A stretch of 64,000 nt of DNA. It comes from Silene conica. Taxonomy: Eukaryota; Streptophyta; Magnoliopsida; Caryophyllales; Caryophyllaceae. A program made the translations under genes and the position numbers. This document shows positions 1-11,492 of this stretch, one piece after another. The stretch's first letter is position 1. Every line of letters starts with the position of its first letter. A model generated the notes under the pieces. It made no database searches and was not told where the DNA came from. It worked only from the letters and a program-made list of their open reading frames with translations. The stretch spans positions 67,657,237 through 67,721,236 of the forward strand of contig CM055316.2 of NCBI GenBank assembly GCA_029255685.2, written 5' to 3'.

Positions 1-94
1 CATGCATAAGATCCATTTAAGTTTTATGACTAAACTTAAAGAAACAAAACTCACATTAGAAGTGAGTATAAAATCAGGAACTTAGTTTCCAACA
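1..94 (+). repeat. 5' LTR, 3' end only
   Basis: Identical over 94 bp to 7679-7772 and ends in CCAACA. The rest of the LTR lies before the window. Confidence 0.9.
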
Positions 95-96
95 AG

Positions 97-108
97 TGGT
101 ATCAGAGC
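97..108 (+). other. Primer-binding site (tRNA-iMet)
   Basis: TGGTATCAGAGC lies two bases after the 5' LTR. This is the usual plant Copia site, complementary to the 3' end of initiator tRNA-Met, and it fixes the element's orientation as (+). Confidence 0.9.
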
Positions 109-129
109 ATTACGGTTGTTGCATGCATG

Positions 130-1445
130 ATCGGATTCATGTTTTATGTTAAAATCGGATTAACATATATATTTCGAATTTTCGAAATATTTTGGATTTA
201 TTATGATAAATCAAAAAAAATAATTTTGCATGTTAAAGTTTCTGTTTCTAAAATGGTTTTAGGACATAAAAATAATTTTATGGATTTTTATTGTTCATTT
301 TTATATTTATTTGTATATTTTGTAGTTTAAAACGGTTTTAAACAACAATTAATGGGAAAAATAGTTAGAAATAGTTTCTGGCCGAGATTTTTTGATATGT
401 TCTCACATGCATATTTAATATATTGTATATGATTTTTCGTAAGAAATGGAGTTAATATGCATGGATTATGAATTTTATGAGATAAATAGTCATAATATGA
501 GTAAAAATGGGTATATAAGGTTATATTTCGAATTTGACCTTAAATATTTTATGAGAAGTCACATGAAATATATAAAGTACCTGTGCAAATTTTCGAAATT
601 ATTGGTCTTGTATTGCATGATTAATGATTTTTATAGTAAAAATCGGATTAATAGTGACTTATATTCGACTTTAATAGTTATAGTTGGAATTTTGCCATAA
701 AAATTTAACACAATGTCACATGCAATATTTACAGAATGTATGTAATTTTTGGGAATTTCTTCTCAAGTGATGCATGTTTTGTGATTTTAATAGTTAAAAT
801 CGGCTAAACAATGACTTATTGTGTTAAAAATAGTTAATCTTAATATTATGGCATAAAATTTTACCCATAGATGTCTTATATAATAGGAACATCAGATCTA
901 AAAGTTGGATATCAAAAAGTTTCTGTTTTTATGATTATTAATTTTTATGAGTTAATTAGTTAATAATCGTAATTTATGAGTCGGAAAATGAAATTTTCGA
1001 GAATGGTCTGTAATTTTTGGTCTTTTTCAGATTCTAATATATATTTTAGGATGACTAAAAATTTATGGCAAATTATTGCAAGTTTTTATAATTTAAATCG
1101 GATTTTTAACCATAAAAACGGCTTTTATAGGATTTATTTAAGAAATAAACCATATATATTTGCAAAAGACCATTTTAAAAAGATTTCTGAATTTTTAGAA
1201 AATTTCCAGAAAGTTTAAAATTTTAGAATTTTAAATTTCGAATTTTATTGACTCATTTGGCCGTATTTTGTTTATTTTTCCCGAAAATACAAGTAATCTA
1301 TATGAACAATAATGCAAAATCAAGTTGAATCATGATCATATATTAGTAGAGACTAAACATTGATTCCTAAAGTAAGTTGGGATGATTAACTTGGACATAA
1401 ATTAGATTTATGTAATTTTGATGATTTTAATAGTTAAAATCGCGC
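130..1445 (+). repeat. Dispersed short repeat in Copia leader
   Basis: Diverged copies of a motif close to TTTTAATAGTTAAAATCGG recur at about 146, 626, 782, 1084 and 1418, often followed by a word like TTAA-C-ATGACTTA. The stretch is AT-rich and has no convincing ORF. The motif is itself partly palindromic (TTTTAA..TTAAAA). Confidence 0.5.
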
Positions 1446-4400
1446 ATATCCGTAAAAACCGTAAACAAATATGAGATATTTGCTCCCATAAGGCGATTTG
1501 GCATTAAAAATTGAGCATGTGCATACATATTTTATTATTGCAATTTTATTTAATGTGAATGTCATATTTGAATGTTTTTACATAATTTGGAATTATGTAA
1601 TTTTTCTTAGTATGGCCTTAGTTTTAATCAATATTACCCGTAATGAAAGGGAATATTGATTCGGTTGTAATTTATGTGATCACGTATCACAGGTTTGTAA
1701 TTTAATTTAAATTTCAATTTTACAATAGAGTAGTTGTATTATTTTATTGTAATTCCGGAGATTCAAAAGACGGTGCCATACGGAAAGGAGTTCCGACAAG
1801 ACGGTGTTTTCTTGGATGGCGTGCCAATGAAGTTCTAGGGACCATGGAGTTGGTTTCCGAATTTGTAATAGTTAATTAGTTTTTACTATTACTAGGAAGG
1901 CCATACTAGGATTTTATTGCTTTATTGCTTTTATTTTTGCATTTTATATGTTTGCATGCATAGCCAAATCGCCATAAACATGCATATTAGTTTAAATCGT
2001 TAAAAACGACCGTGTCAATTATAATTATCGAGTTCACCTATTTAATTCACTTAAAGGAGATAGATAATAAATTGACAAAACCTCTATATTAAACAAAACA
2101 ATTGAGAATTGGCCTTACCAAATAGTAGAACCCATGAGCTTCTATTTCGTGGGGTGGTGCTAGTCCAGTGGGCAGTACGAACCCCGTTACGTAGGATAAG
2201 TGGGGCAATGAGGTGGATTCAGTCCAGTGGGCGGATCGCATCTCGATGCAATTGAAATTTGGTTTGTACTCAACGGAAGTGTAGAGGACCAGTGGTCAAT
2301 GTGTTCCGGGCTAAGATGAATAAATAATGATTTTTTTCATCAACCAAGAGTTCTAGTGTAGAACCGGTTAAAATTTTAACCCACCAAACCATATTGTTGG
2401 GTCGGAGTTCCAGTGGTTCACGATTTCGGTGGTATGGGTTTGGGTCTTGGAATCATTTATAAAATTGGATAGATGTCATTTTATAGATGCTTTAACTTGT
2501 TAAAATATTTACAAGTTGAATCAATATGATGAATGTTTGTTTTTCCTTAATTTGTTGTTTTATAATTGTTCATTTTTACTCCTATATAATATCATTCGAT
2601 TGTAACTAATATCTCCGCTAAACATCTTATGCTATATCGACAAATAGAATCTCTTTCTCATCACTTGAACCGTGTCATTGGTTATGGACGAGGTCCGTAG
2701 GAACTATTCTATTCCATAGAATTTGATAGGAAGGTCCTATGCAAACATAAGATTAACATCTTAAAATTCCTATTAAACCATTATGAATTCTTATAAAGAA
2801 ACTTAAATAGAAGTGATCCTAGTCAAAAAGTGTTGATTAAATCTTCTATTCAAACATGGTTCTAAAGTATTATTGCTCAATTTAATAACGTATCGTCTAA
2901 AACTTAAGGGTTAAGAACATGACGAAGTTAATATAAATTGGTAAATTGATTTAATCATTATAACCAATACCACCTCACTTCATAGATATTAACTCCTATG
3001 GGGAATTAATTTGGAATTAATTGAAGAAAAAGTCTTCTTCAAGTAATAATTCTTGAAGTGAGTGGGAGCTATGAGAAGACCAAATCTTTCTTAAGTAGTT
3101 AAGAATAGAATGAGGTTGAGAGAAAATCGTGTAAGACACGAAGTTAGAAACTACTCCAAATTGTAAAGTCTAAGGATGTTGGAAGTATGACTCCAACATA
3201 TTTCTTAGATAATACTTATGACATTGAGTTTTCATTCTACATTATTTCTATATGAGTGCAAATTGGTGAATCATGTTAGTAATTCCATTTTCATGTGATT
3301 AAAATATGATAAAGGAATGACAAAACCCGCCAATCTAAATGGGTATTTAGAGGAGGATGTGTTAATAACACAATCCGAGGGTTCTTGTGAATCCTATCGT
3401 CCTAACGTGAAGAAAATCGTATGACGATTTACCAAGAATGATAAACATGAATGGAACTAAGGTAGTTTCCAATTCATTTGTAAGACATATACATGTTATA
3501 TTGTGCTTGACCAAGTTTTGGATTTAGAGTAATACACAAATAATAGTTATTATGTACATCATCTCTAAATATAATTTGAGTTTTTGCATAAAAGGTAAAA
3601 ATTTTACCATTACGCAATTGAAACAAATGTTGTACTCAATGTTACCACGAATTGGTTCATGGTTAGGCCATACGAATCAATGTAATTAGATTCCAAAACT
3701 AAGGTGGAAATGTCATATGTACCCTAAAAACTCTAGTTGGTGCCCCAAATTTTTTCATCATTTCTCGATTGAAAGTCGCATTTGAGGTTAGGAATCTCAT
3801 GGGATATGCGAATCTTGCATTCAAAGCAAGTCATTCACCCTATAAACACTTTAAGGCGTGTAGGTGAGTGAAATTTCAAATCTTGAAAGATATTTTAATT
3901 CTTCGATTGAGAAAATTAACGCACAAGAAATTCACGTTGAGAATGTTGTGCATTGGCTCAAGAAGATGTTCTTAATTGGAATTAGATAATGATCTAATTA
4001 AGCCTAGTAATTAACACCAAATAGATTGTGATAAATTATCACAAGTTTACTTTCGTAAGCACGTTCGTAAAATGCGCGAGAAAGTAATATTGAATCATAT
4101 GAGATATGATTAAATCTTTACAATTGAGTGAGAGTTATTTTCTATTCCGATTTTGTCGAGCATTTATTTTTCCGCTATGTTATAAAGCATGGGCATACAA
4201 GTCATATGAGATATGAATAGGCAAGGTGCCTAAGTTGTAGCCTATTTTGAATGACAATTTTTCCTATATGATCATGAGAACAAAAGGTTTGTGGCTCATG
4301 ATGCTGTCTATAAAGAAAGGAGGGTTATTTCTTTTAGACAGAGTGGGAGAAATTATTATAGAGCCACAATTTCTTACTGATGCAATAGGAAAATGTTCTT

Positions 4401-4879
4401 CCTAGTTGAGATAAGTGGAAATTTCATTCGAAAATTAAGTTGACGAGTGTAATGTTGCCTTCTTAGTGTAACGAACTTGTAACTTGTATAAATGCTTTAT
4501 TTAGTTTCGACTCTACCTGAATCCGAAATAGCTCAGTTGATTGGTGGAAAGGGTTTCGCACGCAATAACGGATCTATATTAAAATCGGATCAAATAATGT
4601 TGTTGGATTTAAAATCATCTACGATGAGTTTTGAAAATCACAACTATCCTAAGAAAGGATGACAAGAGTTGAATTAGATAAATTGGTGGCAAAGAGTTTT
4701 CCATGCAATAACATGGCTTCGAGTTCAAATATTTTGACATGTTGGATTTTAAAAGTCATCGAGTATGAGCTTTGTAAAATCACAACTATCCTAAAAAGGA
4801 AATGTCAAAAGGTTGAATTCTTTATTTTCATCATGTGATAAGCATTTTCTTGAAAGTCAAGAAGTTATGTTTATACATG

Positions 4880-4955
4880 AAGTTAAGTGGGAGTAAAGTT
4901 CTGTCTCTAGTCTTACATGAATGTGACATGTTGATCATTATAAATGATAAAGATC
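4880..4955 (+). pseudogene. Copia reverse-transcriptase remnant
   Basis: Translated in one frame, this reads SGSKVLSLVL followed by HECDMLIIINDK. It aligns with the Copia RT catalytic block, normally SGSK..FLVLYVDD.L.IGND. The YVDD box has decayed to HECD. Surrounding sequence is too mutated for a continuous reading. It is the best direct evidence that the dead interior derives from Copia pol. Confidence 0.6.
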
Positions 4956-6500
4956 ATTATTAATGATAAAGACTTGTAAAAGGAATAAATACATCACTAG
5001 GATATCCTATCAATGGATATTAGCGTATAAGAAAATATTCTTATGTCGATAAGAATAAGGGTAAGTTCAAATGTTTTGAACTATAGAAATTGAATTTGCA
5101 TGCTTCCGCTGCAGGATCAATTCTTTACGCTAAGATGTATTAACATTATTAAACTTCGTATACTTGGAGTATGACGAAATATTACAAATCGAATTTGGAG
5201 AGAAGTCTCCATGTGTAGCCATATAGTTCATCAAACAGTACTGAAGAAGTATTAAAAAGATGAAGCTAAATGTTTGGATATTTCATTGGTTTAATGTGCA
5301 AAGAGTTGCACAATACCATGTTCTAAACACATATGGATGGTTAGAGAACCATTTTGACTACAATCATAACGGAGGAAATCTGTTGGAGATATTCTAGACA
5401 GCAGAACAATGGAAGGTATTCAACAAATATGAGTACACTTATATCTATAAGATATAAAAGAGGGAAAAGTCTCTCAGACACTGTGAAAACAGTGGGAGCT
5501 ATTCTATTGTTAGAAAGCTTGTGTCTAGATATGGATCAAGACAAGTACTCGTAAGGTTAGCATAATAAGATTATGCAAAACCAAGGGAAATTATAGTAAG
5601 GTTATGTGAAGCACAAAAGTTGATAAGGCTTACTAACCAAAGGCCTTCGCATAGGCTTAACATGATAAATCATGTCATTTCAATTAAGTTGAGATGTAAT
5701 ACTATACAAGTATGAATTATAGATTATGTAATAATTGATATGGTATCAATTTTACATATGTGATAATGCATTCTTCATTTGAGTTATTTATAACTCACGA
5801 AAGGTCAAGTAAAATTCAAATGGGATGGTAAGACCATATTGAACCCCATTAAAGTGAATTGAATTATCATGATCTCGCCCCTAGTTGCTTAAGCGAGGTG
5901 ACATCTCAATGCAACTGGATGTGTGATGCGATTGATGGCGAGTTCAATTGCCATAGAGTCATCCGGGATGACTAGTCGATCACCTAGGCATAGACATGTT
6001 AAGATACATTTGCCGGGCTAATGACCGCTGATAGAGCTCTGGCGTACTCTTATTAAAAGACTGCCTGGTCGTGGCGGGAGCATCTATCGTGTTTCACATG
6101 AGTCAGTTCTTAGACTAATGACTGTTCTCTGAGGTGACATAGTTTTCAGATTAGCTTTGATTTATGTCCTAACACCTTCGTAACTGGGGTTCATAAGGAC
6201 ATATTTTGGGTTATGATGGACTATGGCCAGCCGGAAGGAATAGGTCGATTAGGAATTGTCCACCCCTTGTCAGGGTTGAGCAATATCTCTAGGTCACTCG
6301 AGGAGGATAATAACTAGAAATGTGTGGCCACGCTCGGAAGGTATCTGTGGTAGATAATTCCGGTCGGTAGTTATAACTCCAGATCGAGATAAACCACTCT
6401 AGATTTTAATCAATTGCCGGCACGACCTGAGAGGACGCCATGCATTGAGTGGGAGATAGTAATAGGGCAAGAGAATTGGTGACACACACTTGTCTCGGAC

Positions 6501-6511
6501 AAGTGGGAGAT
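6501..6511 (+). other. Polypurine tract
   Basis: AAGTGGGAGATT runs up to the TG that starts the 3' LTR, as expected for the plus-strand primer site of an LTR element. Confidence 0.8.
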
Positions 6512-7772
6512 TGTTGGAGGAAGTGTCCTCAACAATAGTGTGTTGACATAATTAAAACTCATCTGAATGAAACACAACTGGGAGTGTTACTCTTTTAAAG
6601 TCAACTGATCAACATTTACCGATAATGATTGGCTGTCTAGAGTTTGACATTATCGTCATATGATGGTGGTGATCAGTTGATCCCTTAAGGTCATATCTTT
6701 AGGGAATTCCGTCTCAATGGAATAAATTAATTAATATTGTATTGGATACGAATTAATTAATAACTGGAAATTTGGAAATAATTTTATATGACGAATATTT
6801 TATAATGGGATTATAATAATAATAGTCAAAGTAATAAAATCGTTTTATTACTCGTTTTTTATTTATTCGTTTAGGAAACGATTAAATTGAGAATGAACAC
6901 GGTTGATCATAAGATTACAAAGTGTTGTAATTAAAATTATGATATTACATTTTATACAATACTAATTTCGAAATATTGGAATAATTATTTAAATGTAATG
7001 AATTTGTAAATTATGGATTTTAAAGAGTTAAAATTGCATAATTAACAAATTGGTTCATGTGTTATGTGACATGTGACAAAAATAAAATGGAGTCCATTTT
7101 ATGTCAATATGAACCGTGTAAATAGTAGTGTATGTGGTGATTGTGTGCAAGAGTGTACATGGTGATTGTGTGTGTCATACACAAAAGAAGGTGTAAGGAA
7201 TCTTACTTGCTTTTGTGTAAGAAGTAAGAAGCCATGCATTGGCCTTGTGTGGGCATGTAGGCCGGCCAAGCATGTGCACAAGAGCTCATTTTTGCTCTTA
7301 AATAGATACACTACATACTACATGAAATGCTAGTCTTGAAGAGTTGTTGGTTAATGCACACACCCATATCATACTACAACCTCCATCATACTAGCCATAA
7401 TACTTAGAAATAGTTTTTCTAAGTAAGAAATTATTTCCATTACTAATAATATTAAGGGTAATATTATTAATATTTCTAGTATACTAATACTAATTTTCTA
7501 GTAACAAAATTAGTAATAGTTTGAGATCGGGTCCTTGATACGCACCTTTAGGAGACGATTTTTGTTAGATCGTTTAAGGGTAATTTCGGTGGCTTGAAGA
7601 CTCAAATAATAGGTGATTATTGAGTATAAACCTTCTAAAACCAATGTAAGGACTATCTCATCTTATGATATCATCTTGCATGCATAAGATCCATTTAAGT
7701 TTTATGACTAAACTTAAAGAAACAAAACTCACATTAGAAGTGAGTATAAAATCAGGAACTTAGTTTCCAACA
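6512..7772 (+). repeat. 3' LTR of Copia element (1261 bp)
   Basis: Starts TGTTGGAGG after the polypurine tract and ends TTTCCAACA. Its last 94 bp match the visible 5' LTR end exactly. Small ORFs inside it are incidental. Confidence 0.88.
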
Positions 7773-8067
7773 CTCTGACCATTGCACACCCTCGTAGCTT
7801 TAGAAGGCCCTGCGTGTGCACTGCCCAGAGACGGATATTGAGTAGCATCTAGAGCGAAAGTGGTTGCTGCACCATTCATAGCATATGCTCCAATCCCCTT
7901 ATCCCCATCCTTCCTAGGAGGGTTAAGCACTTCCTTATAAGAATGATTCCCAAACACAGTAGCAGTAGTCTTCCGGACCCGCTGCTTAACTGGTTGCGTC
8001 TTCTTTTGAAAATCTTTGACCAGACCTTGCTTCCTCGAAGTTTCACCTTTCGACACAAGGGTATCAT
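7773..8067 (-). pseudogene. Fragment of an unrecognised basic coding region, truncated by the Copia insertion
   Basis: Read on (-), about 95 codons are open (MSKGETSRKQGLVKDFQKK at one end, ATQYPSLGSAHAGPSK near the other). The reading runs straight into the Copia 3' LTR end at 7772. The fragment is Lys/Arg-rich, and the phrase SYKEVLNPP is vaguely like the low-complexity linkers of plant LINE ORF1 proteins. I cannot assign a family. Upstream of the first Met (above 8067) the frame soon hits stops. It is most likely a broken exon or TE ORF with the rest beyond the Copia element. Confidence 0.4.
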
Positions 8068-8640
8068 GCCCTAGCCCACGAAACTGACCCAGTTAATACA
8101 AAGGCAATAACAGTCCAAACTTTTGCTCTTCCTGGTTTAGCTTTTGAAACTTCTTATTGAAGAAGAACAATCAGCAAAGGCTTCAACATAGCAGATAACT
8201 GAAATGAGAAATATGAAATCACCTAAGCTGGAGATTTCCCTTTAACGAAGATAAGAGGAACGACAACAGCAAAGATGAGAAAGCCAATGTGAATCTGCAT
8301 AAAAAAAGGGTAAAATCGAAGATAGTCACCAAATATGTGGCTACAAAGTTAGAAAGCGATAAGCATGAGAAAAGTTAAAATTTTACGAAGTAGAACAGTA
8401 AAAACCATCCAAAGTTCATAGCAATATCGTTCCTGCAGGGAAAGGGTTCCGAGATATTACCAAGTTGATCTTTGTAATGAAATATATAACTTTTCATACT
8501 AAGCACCCAATAATTTCATTTCATAATACCTTCATCTCACAGTACCCGAATGGCTTCTCAAATGGCTTCTTGAGCTCCGCCCTGGCTTCCTCCGTGTTGC
8601 CGGCGCCATTCATTTTACGGGTTCAGGCGATGAATAATAG
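8068..8640. other. No gene seen
   Basis: About 570 bp of mixed-composition sequence between the (-) coding fragment and the 52-bp tandem repeat. Only short ORFs without recognisable content. Confidence 0.5.
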
Positions 8641-8737
8641 AAGATGGAGAGAAATGGAGAATGATGAATAATGGAAGAAAATGTGATACTTTAAGATGGA
8701 GAGAAATGGAGAATGATGAATAATTGAAGAAAATGTG
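8641..8737. repeat. Tandem duplication, 52-bp period
   Basis: A unit starting AAGATGGAGAGAAATGG at 8641 recurs at 8693 with one or two changes. Purine-rich. Confidence 0.85.
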
Positions 8738-8946
8738 AAGAAATGTCTGTTAGTAGTGTTCTCCTTAATTGAGGTGAGAGGGAGGAAAAAGTAAGGAGAA
8801 TAATTGATGTCAAACGCTGCGTTTGTAGTAGAAATGAAACAAAGTGATGTTCCTTACTATTGTTCATTATGAACAGTAAGAGGGCTTGCTCATATTTTTG
8901 TAAGGGGAGTAGATTTCAAAAATTTCTTTTTATGATGGTCAGAATA

Positions 8947-9959
8947 TCCTATCCTATTTATTAAAGCAACAACCACAGAGCTGTCGTGTCGCTCCGTGGT
9001 TGAAAGTTCATTATTTTATTTATTTTTAAATATATGGCCCACCCCACCCCATGTTTTCTAACATTATTTATTTACAAAATCAATTATGTTAGATATGTGA
9101 ATTGTGATTAATATAAATTGCTCATTACAAATTAAATAATGAAAGTAGTTACTACTAATTTGATATATTAATATTATGGTCGTATAAAAATCAGCAATAG
9201 AAAAAAGTCAAGTTACAAATTAAATTTATACAAATCTTAAAATCAATAATAAACACAATATAATCTCATTACAAGATTCTTCTTTCAAATTTAACAAACT
9301 GTTAATCATTCATTAATTTGCTTATAATAGAATGTTATCTGAAACTTCAATTAAACAAAAAAAATATTTAGAAATTTAGAAATACTAATATATTAATGTA
9401 GTTTAATTAATTGTACTTATTTAAAAAATTTAAAATATTAAAATTTTATGTTATAATTTAGATTAACTAATTGATCATTACAAATTTGGATTAAACGGGT
9501 CACAATTTAAGATCTAAATATTTTGATCTTGGAAAAATAGGGTCTGATCGAGTTAGATTTATGGCACAAGTCAAATTTTGACAAGTCTACAAATACGACA
9601 ATGGTTAATAAGTTTGAAAAACTGCAATAATTTATGATCTTTAAAAATGAAGAAATCATGCATACAAATATTTTAATTCATGAATAAATTATCCAAATTT
9701 GTTAATATCATTTGCACAATATTTTTAACATTGTAACATTGATGATAATTTTTTTAGTATATGTATCTAAATGCGAAATTTATTGTTAAATCATCACATT
9801 TTATTATGACCGATATATACAATATCTTGATTGGTAATGTAATTTATAATTCAAATCTAAAATCTAAATTATAACATAAATTTGAACATTTTTATATAAC
9901 TTAGTTAATAATAATATTCTATATAACATCCCGTGCAATTTGCACGGGTTTAAGACTAG
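8947..9959 (+). mobile_element. Helitron (non-autonomous, about 1.0 kb)
   Basis: The 5' end begins TCCTATCCTATTTATTAAAG after an A; a second possible TC start is at 8952. It is followed by CAACCACAGAGC...GCTCCGTGGTTG, a subterminal inverted repeat. The 3' end carries a 9-bp-stem palindrome at 9930-9948, then 7 nt and CTAG, followed by T. An AT insertion site, TC start, hairpin and CTRR end with no TSD are the Helitron hallmarks. There is no Rep/helicase ORF, so it depends on an autonomous partner. Confidence 0.8.
9930..9948 (+). other. Helitron 3' terminal hairpin
   Basis: CCCGTGCAA-T-TTGCACGGG, a perfect 9-bp stem 11 nt before the CTAG terminus. Confidence 0.85.
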
Positions 9960-10454
9960 TTAGAGTTTAAAGCTTGTTAGAGTTTAAAGCTTGTAAATAA
10001 TACAACAACGTTATTTCTTTTACCATTTTTTTTATCATTTATATTTTCATTGTTTAATAATGTTTTTTTGTTCATCCTTTAATTTTATTTTATTTTATTA
10101 TTGATAGACTGTGTGGACTATTGGAAAAATTTTGTATTTTCATATTGATTATTTATGCAACATAAATGGAATTGAGGACGGATGATGGTTCATTGGAGTT
10201 TTGTATTCTATGAAATTCTATTAACGAAGTTGGTTTTTCATAAATTAATTCTATATTTTTTGCGGTGGGTCCTACATTTATTTTAAAAAAAAAAAAAAAA
10301 AAAATGAATGTGATGACGTGGACGTACAAAATTGCTCAAAATGTTCTTATATTAATATAGATAAGATAGTTTAGAAAATTGTTCTAGTAAATTTTAATCT
10401 AAAAATAGTTATATATTTGTTTTATATGAATGACACTTCACCTATTTATAATTT
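9960..10454. other. AT-rich intergenic stretch
   Basis: Holds a 17-bp direct repeat (AGAGTTTAAAGCTTGTT, near 9962 and 9979) and an A-tract near 10290. No gene seen. Confidence 0.5.
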
Positions 10455-11202
10455 CGTAATTGCTCTTTCATATACGCGTTTTACTCTTTTATAAACTTTT
10501 TGTTATAATTTTTCCAACACCTGCCCTTCACCCAAAAAAACTCAACTTTCCCATCTCTCTAAAAAATTAATCATTTTTTTAGCAAATTCAACAATTATGC
10601 ATCCGAATCAAATATTGATTGATTAATAATTCCATTTAAATCTGTAAACAACAATTTATTGTATCAATTTATAACAACACACATAATGTTATGGATATTT
10701 TTTAGAAATTAGGGTTTTATTTGAAAAGGGGTGGCAGCGAAGGGGAGGGCTGGTGGCGTAGATGGAGAGGGAGGGGCGGTGAGCGAAGTTCAAGCAGCAG
10801 CGAAGGTCGAGCAGCGGTGGCAGAGAAGGGGGCGGCCCTGTTTGAGTGAGCCAAGGGGCGGTTCTAGTCTTAGGTGAGCAGGGTGTGTGAAGGAGCCAAG
10901 GGAGAATGTCGGGTGGTAGGCGGCGGTTAGGCGATGGGGTGGAGGGAGGGGTTGTGCAGGAGGCGGATATGACTGGGCAGAGAAAGAAGGGGCGGGTTTG
11001 GGAAGCAGTGGAGCGGAGGAGGGGTGAGGCATTGGTGGTAATGCGGTGGAGGACAGGTGGTGGTGATGCGGTGTTTGTGAGGTAGGGCGGGGAAGTTGAA
11101 AGAGAGATTAGAAACTTGAAAATATGGTGTAAAAAAGAGAGGGCTAAAGTGGTCAATTTTATTTATAAAAGAGTAAAACATGTATATGAAAGAGCAACAC
11201 CC
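10455..11202. mobile_element. Mutator-like TIR element with GC-rich cargo
   Basis: Inverted ends of about 40 bp share the core TTGCTCTTTCATATAC, then TTTTACTCTTTTATAAA (left from 10455, right ending 11202). They are flanked by the direct repeat TATAATTT (10447-10454 and 11203-11210). At 8 to 9 bp the duplication suits Mutator or hAT. The interior is strikingly G-rich on (+) and Pro-rich when translated on (-), unlike the AT-rich surroundings, so it may be a captured gene fragment. It has no transposase and ends about 290 bp before the CPN10 start codon. Confidence 0.65.
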
Positions 11203-11492
11203 TATAATTTACAACGAACCGTCTCCGGCAAGACTCATAAAAAAAAGTATAACCGTTGTATAGAACAATATGGACTGAATACAGCCAACAGATTGGAAAT
11301 GAGAGAACAATGAGAAATTGAGCCCATATGATTAACCCAACCCAATTACCCTCCTAACTAGAAGTCTAGAACCTTCTACCCATCAAACTTTTTGGGAAAA
11401 AACATAAATCCTTACATAAACCCTAAAGTACTCCAATTAGGGGTTTTCAGTAAATCTGCAATTTCATTTCCAATAATCTTCACCCTCATAAA

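Larger units (their letters stand above)
1..7772 (+). mobile_element. Copia-type LTR retrotransposon, coding region decayed; 5' LTR cut by window start
   Basis: The window opens inside the 5' LTR. Its last 94 bp (1-94) are identical to the last 94 bp of the 3' LTR (7679-7772). The LTR begins TGTTGG and ends CCAACA. A primer-binding site complementary to initiator tRNA-Met follows the 5' LTR, and a purine tract precedes the 3' LTR. The 6.4-kb interior has no ORF above about 85 codons. A scrap of Copia reverse transcriptase near 4880 shows that it descends from a pol-bearing element. It is either non-autonomous or dead. The right-hand flank reads CTCTG; the matching left target copy lies outside the window. 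Confidence 0.85.

Noticed and set aside
97..108. tRNA gene suggested by tRNA-like words (also 33475-33492)
   Set aside because: These are retrotransposon primer sites matching only tRNA 3' ends; no cloverleaf is present, and I saw no tRNA or rRNA gene in the window.
10340..10375. Possible minus-strand Helitron 5' end (TCTATATTAATATAAG on -)
   Set aside because: No matching hairpin plus CTRR end was found to its left, so there is too little to call.
10689..11156. 155-codon Pro-rich ORF on (-)
   Set aside because: Composition-driven reading of a G-rich stretch inside a TIR element; overlapping frames are also open, and no domain is present.
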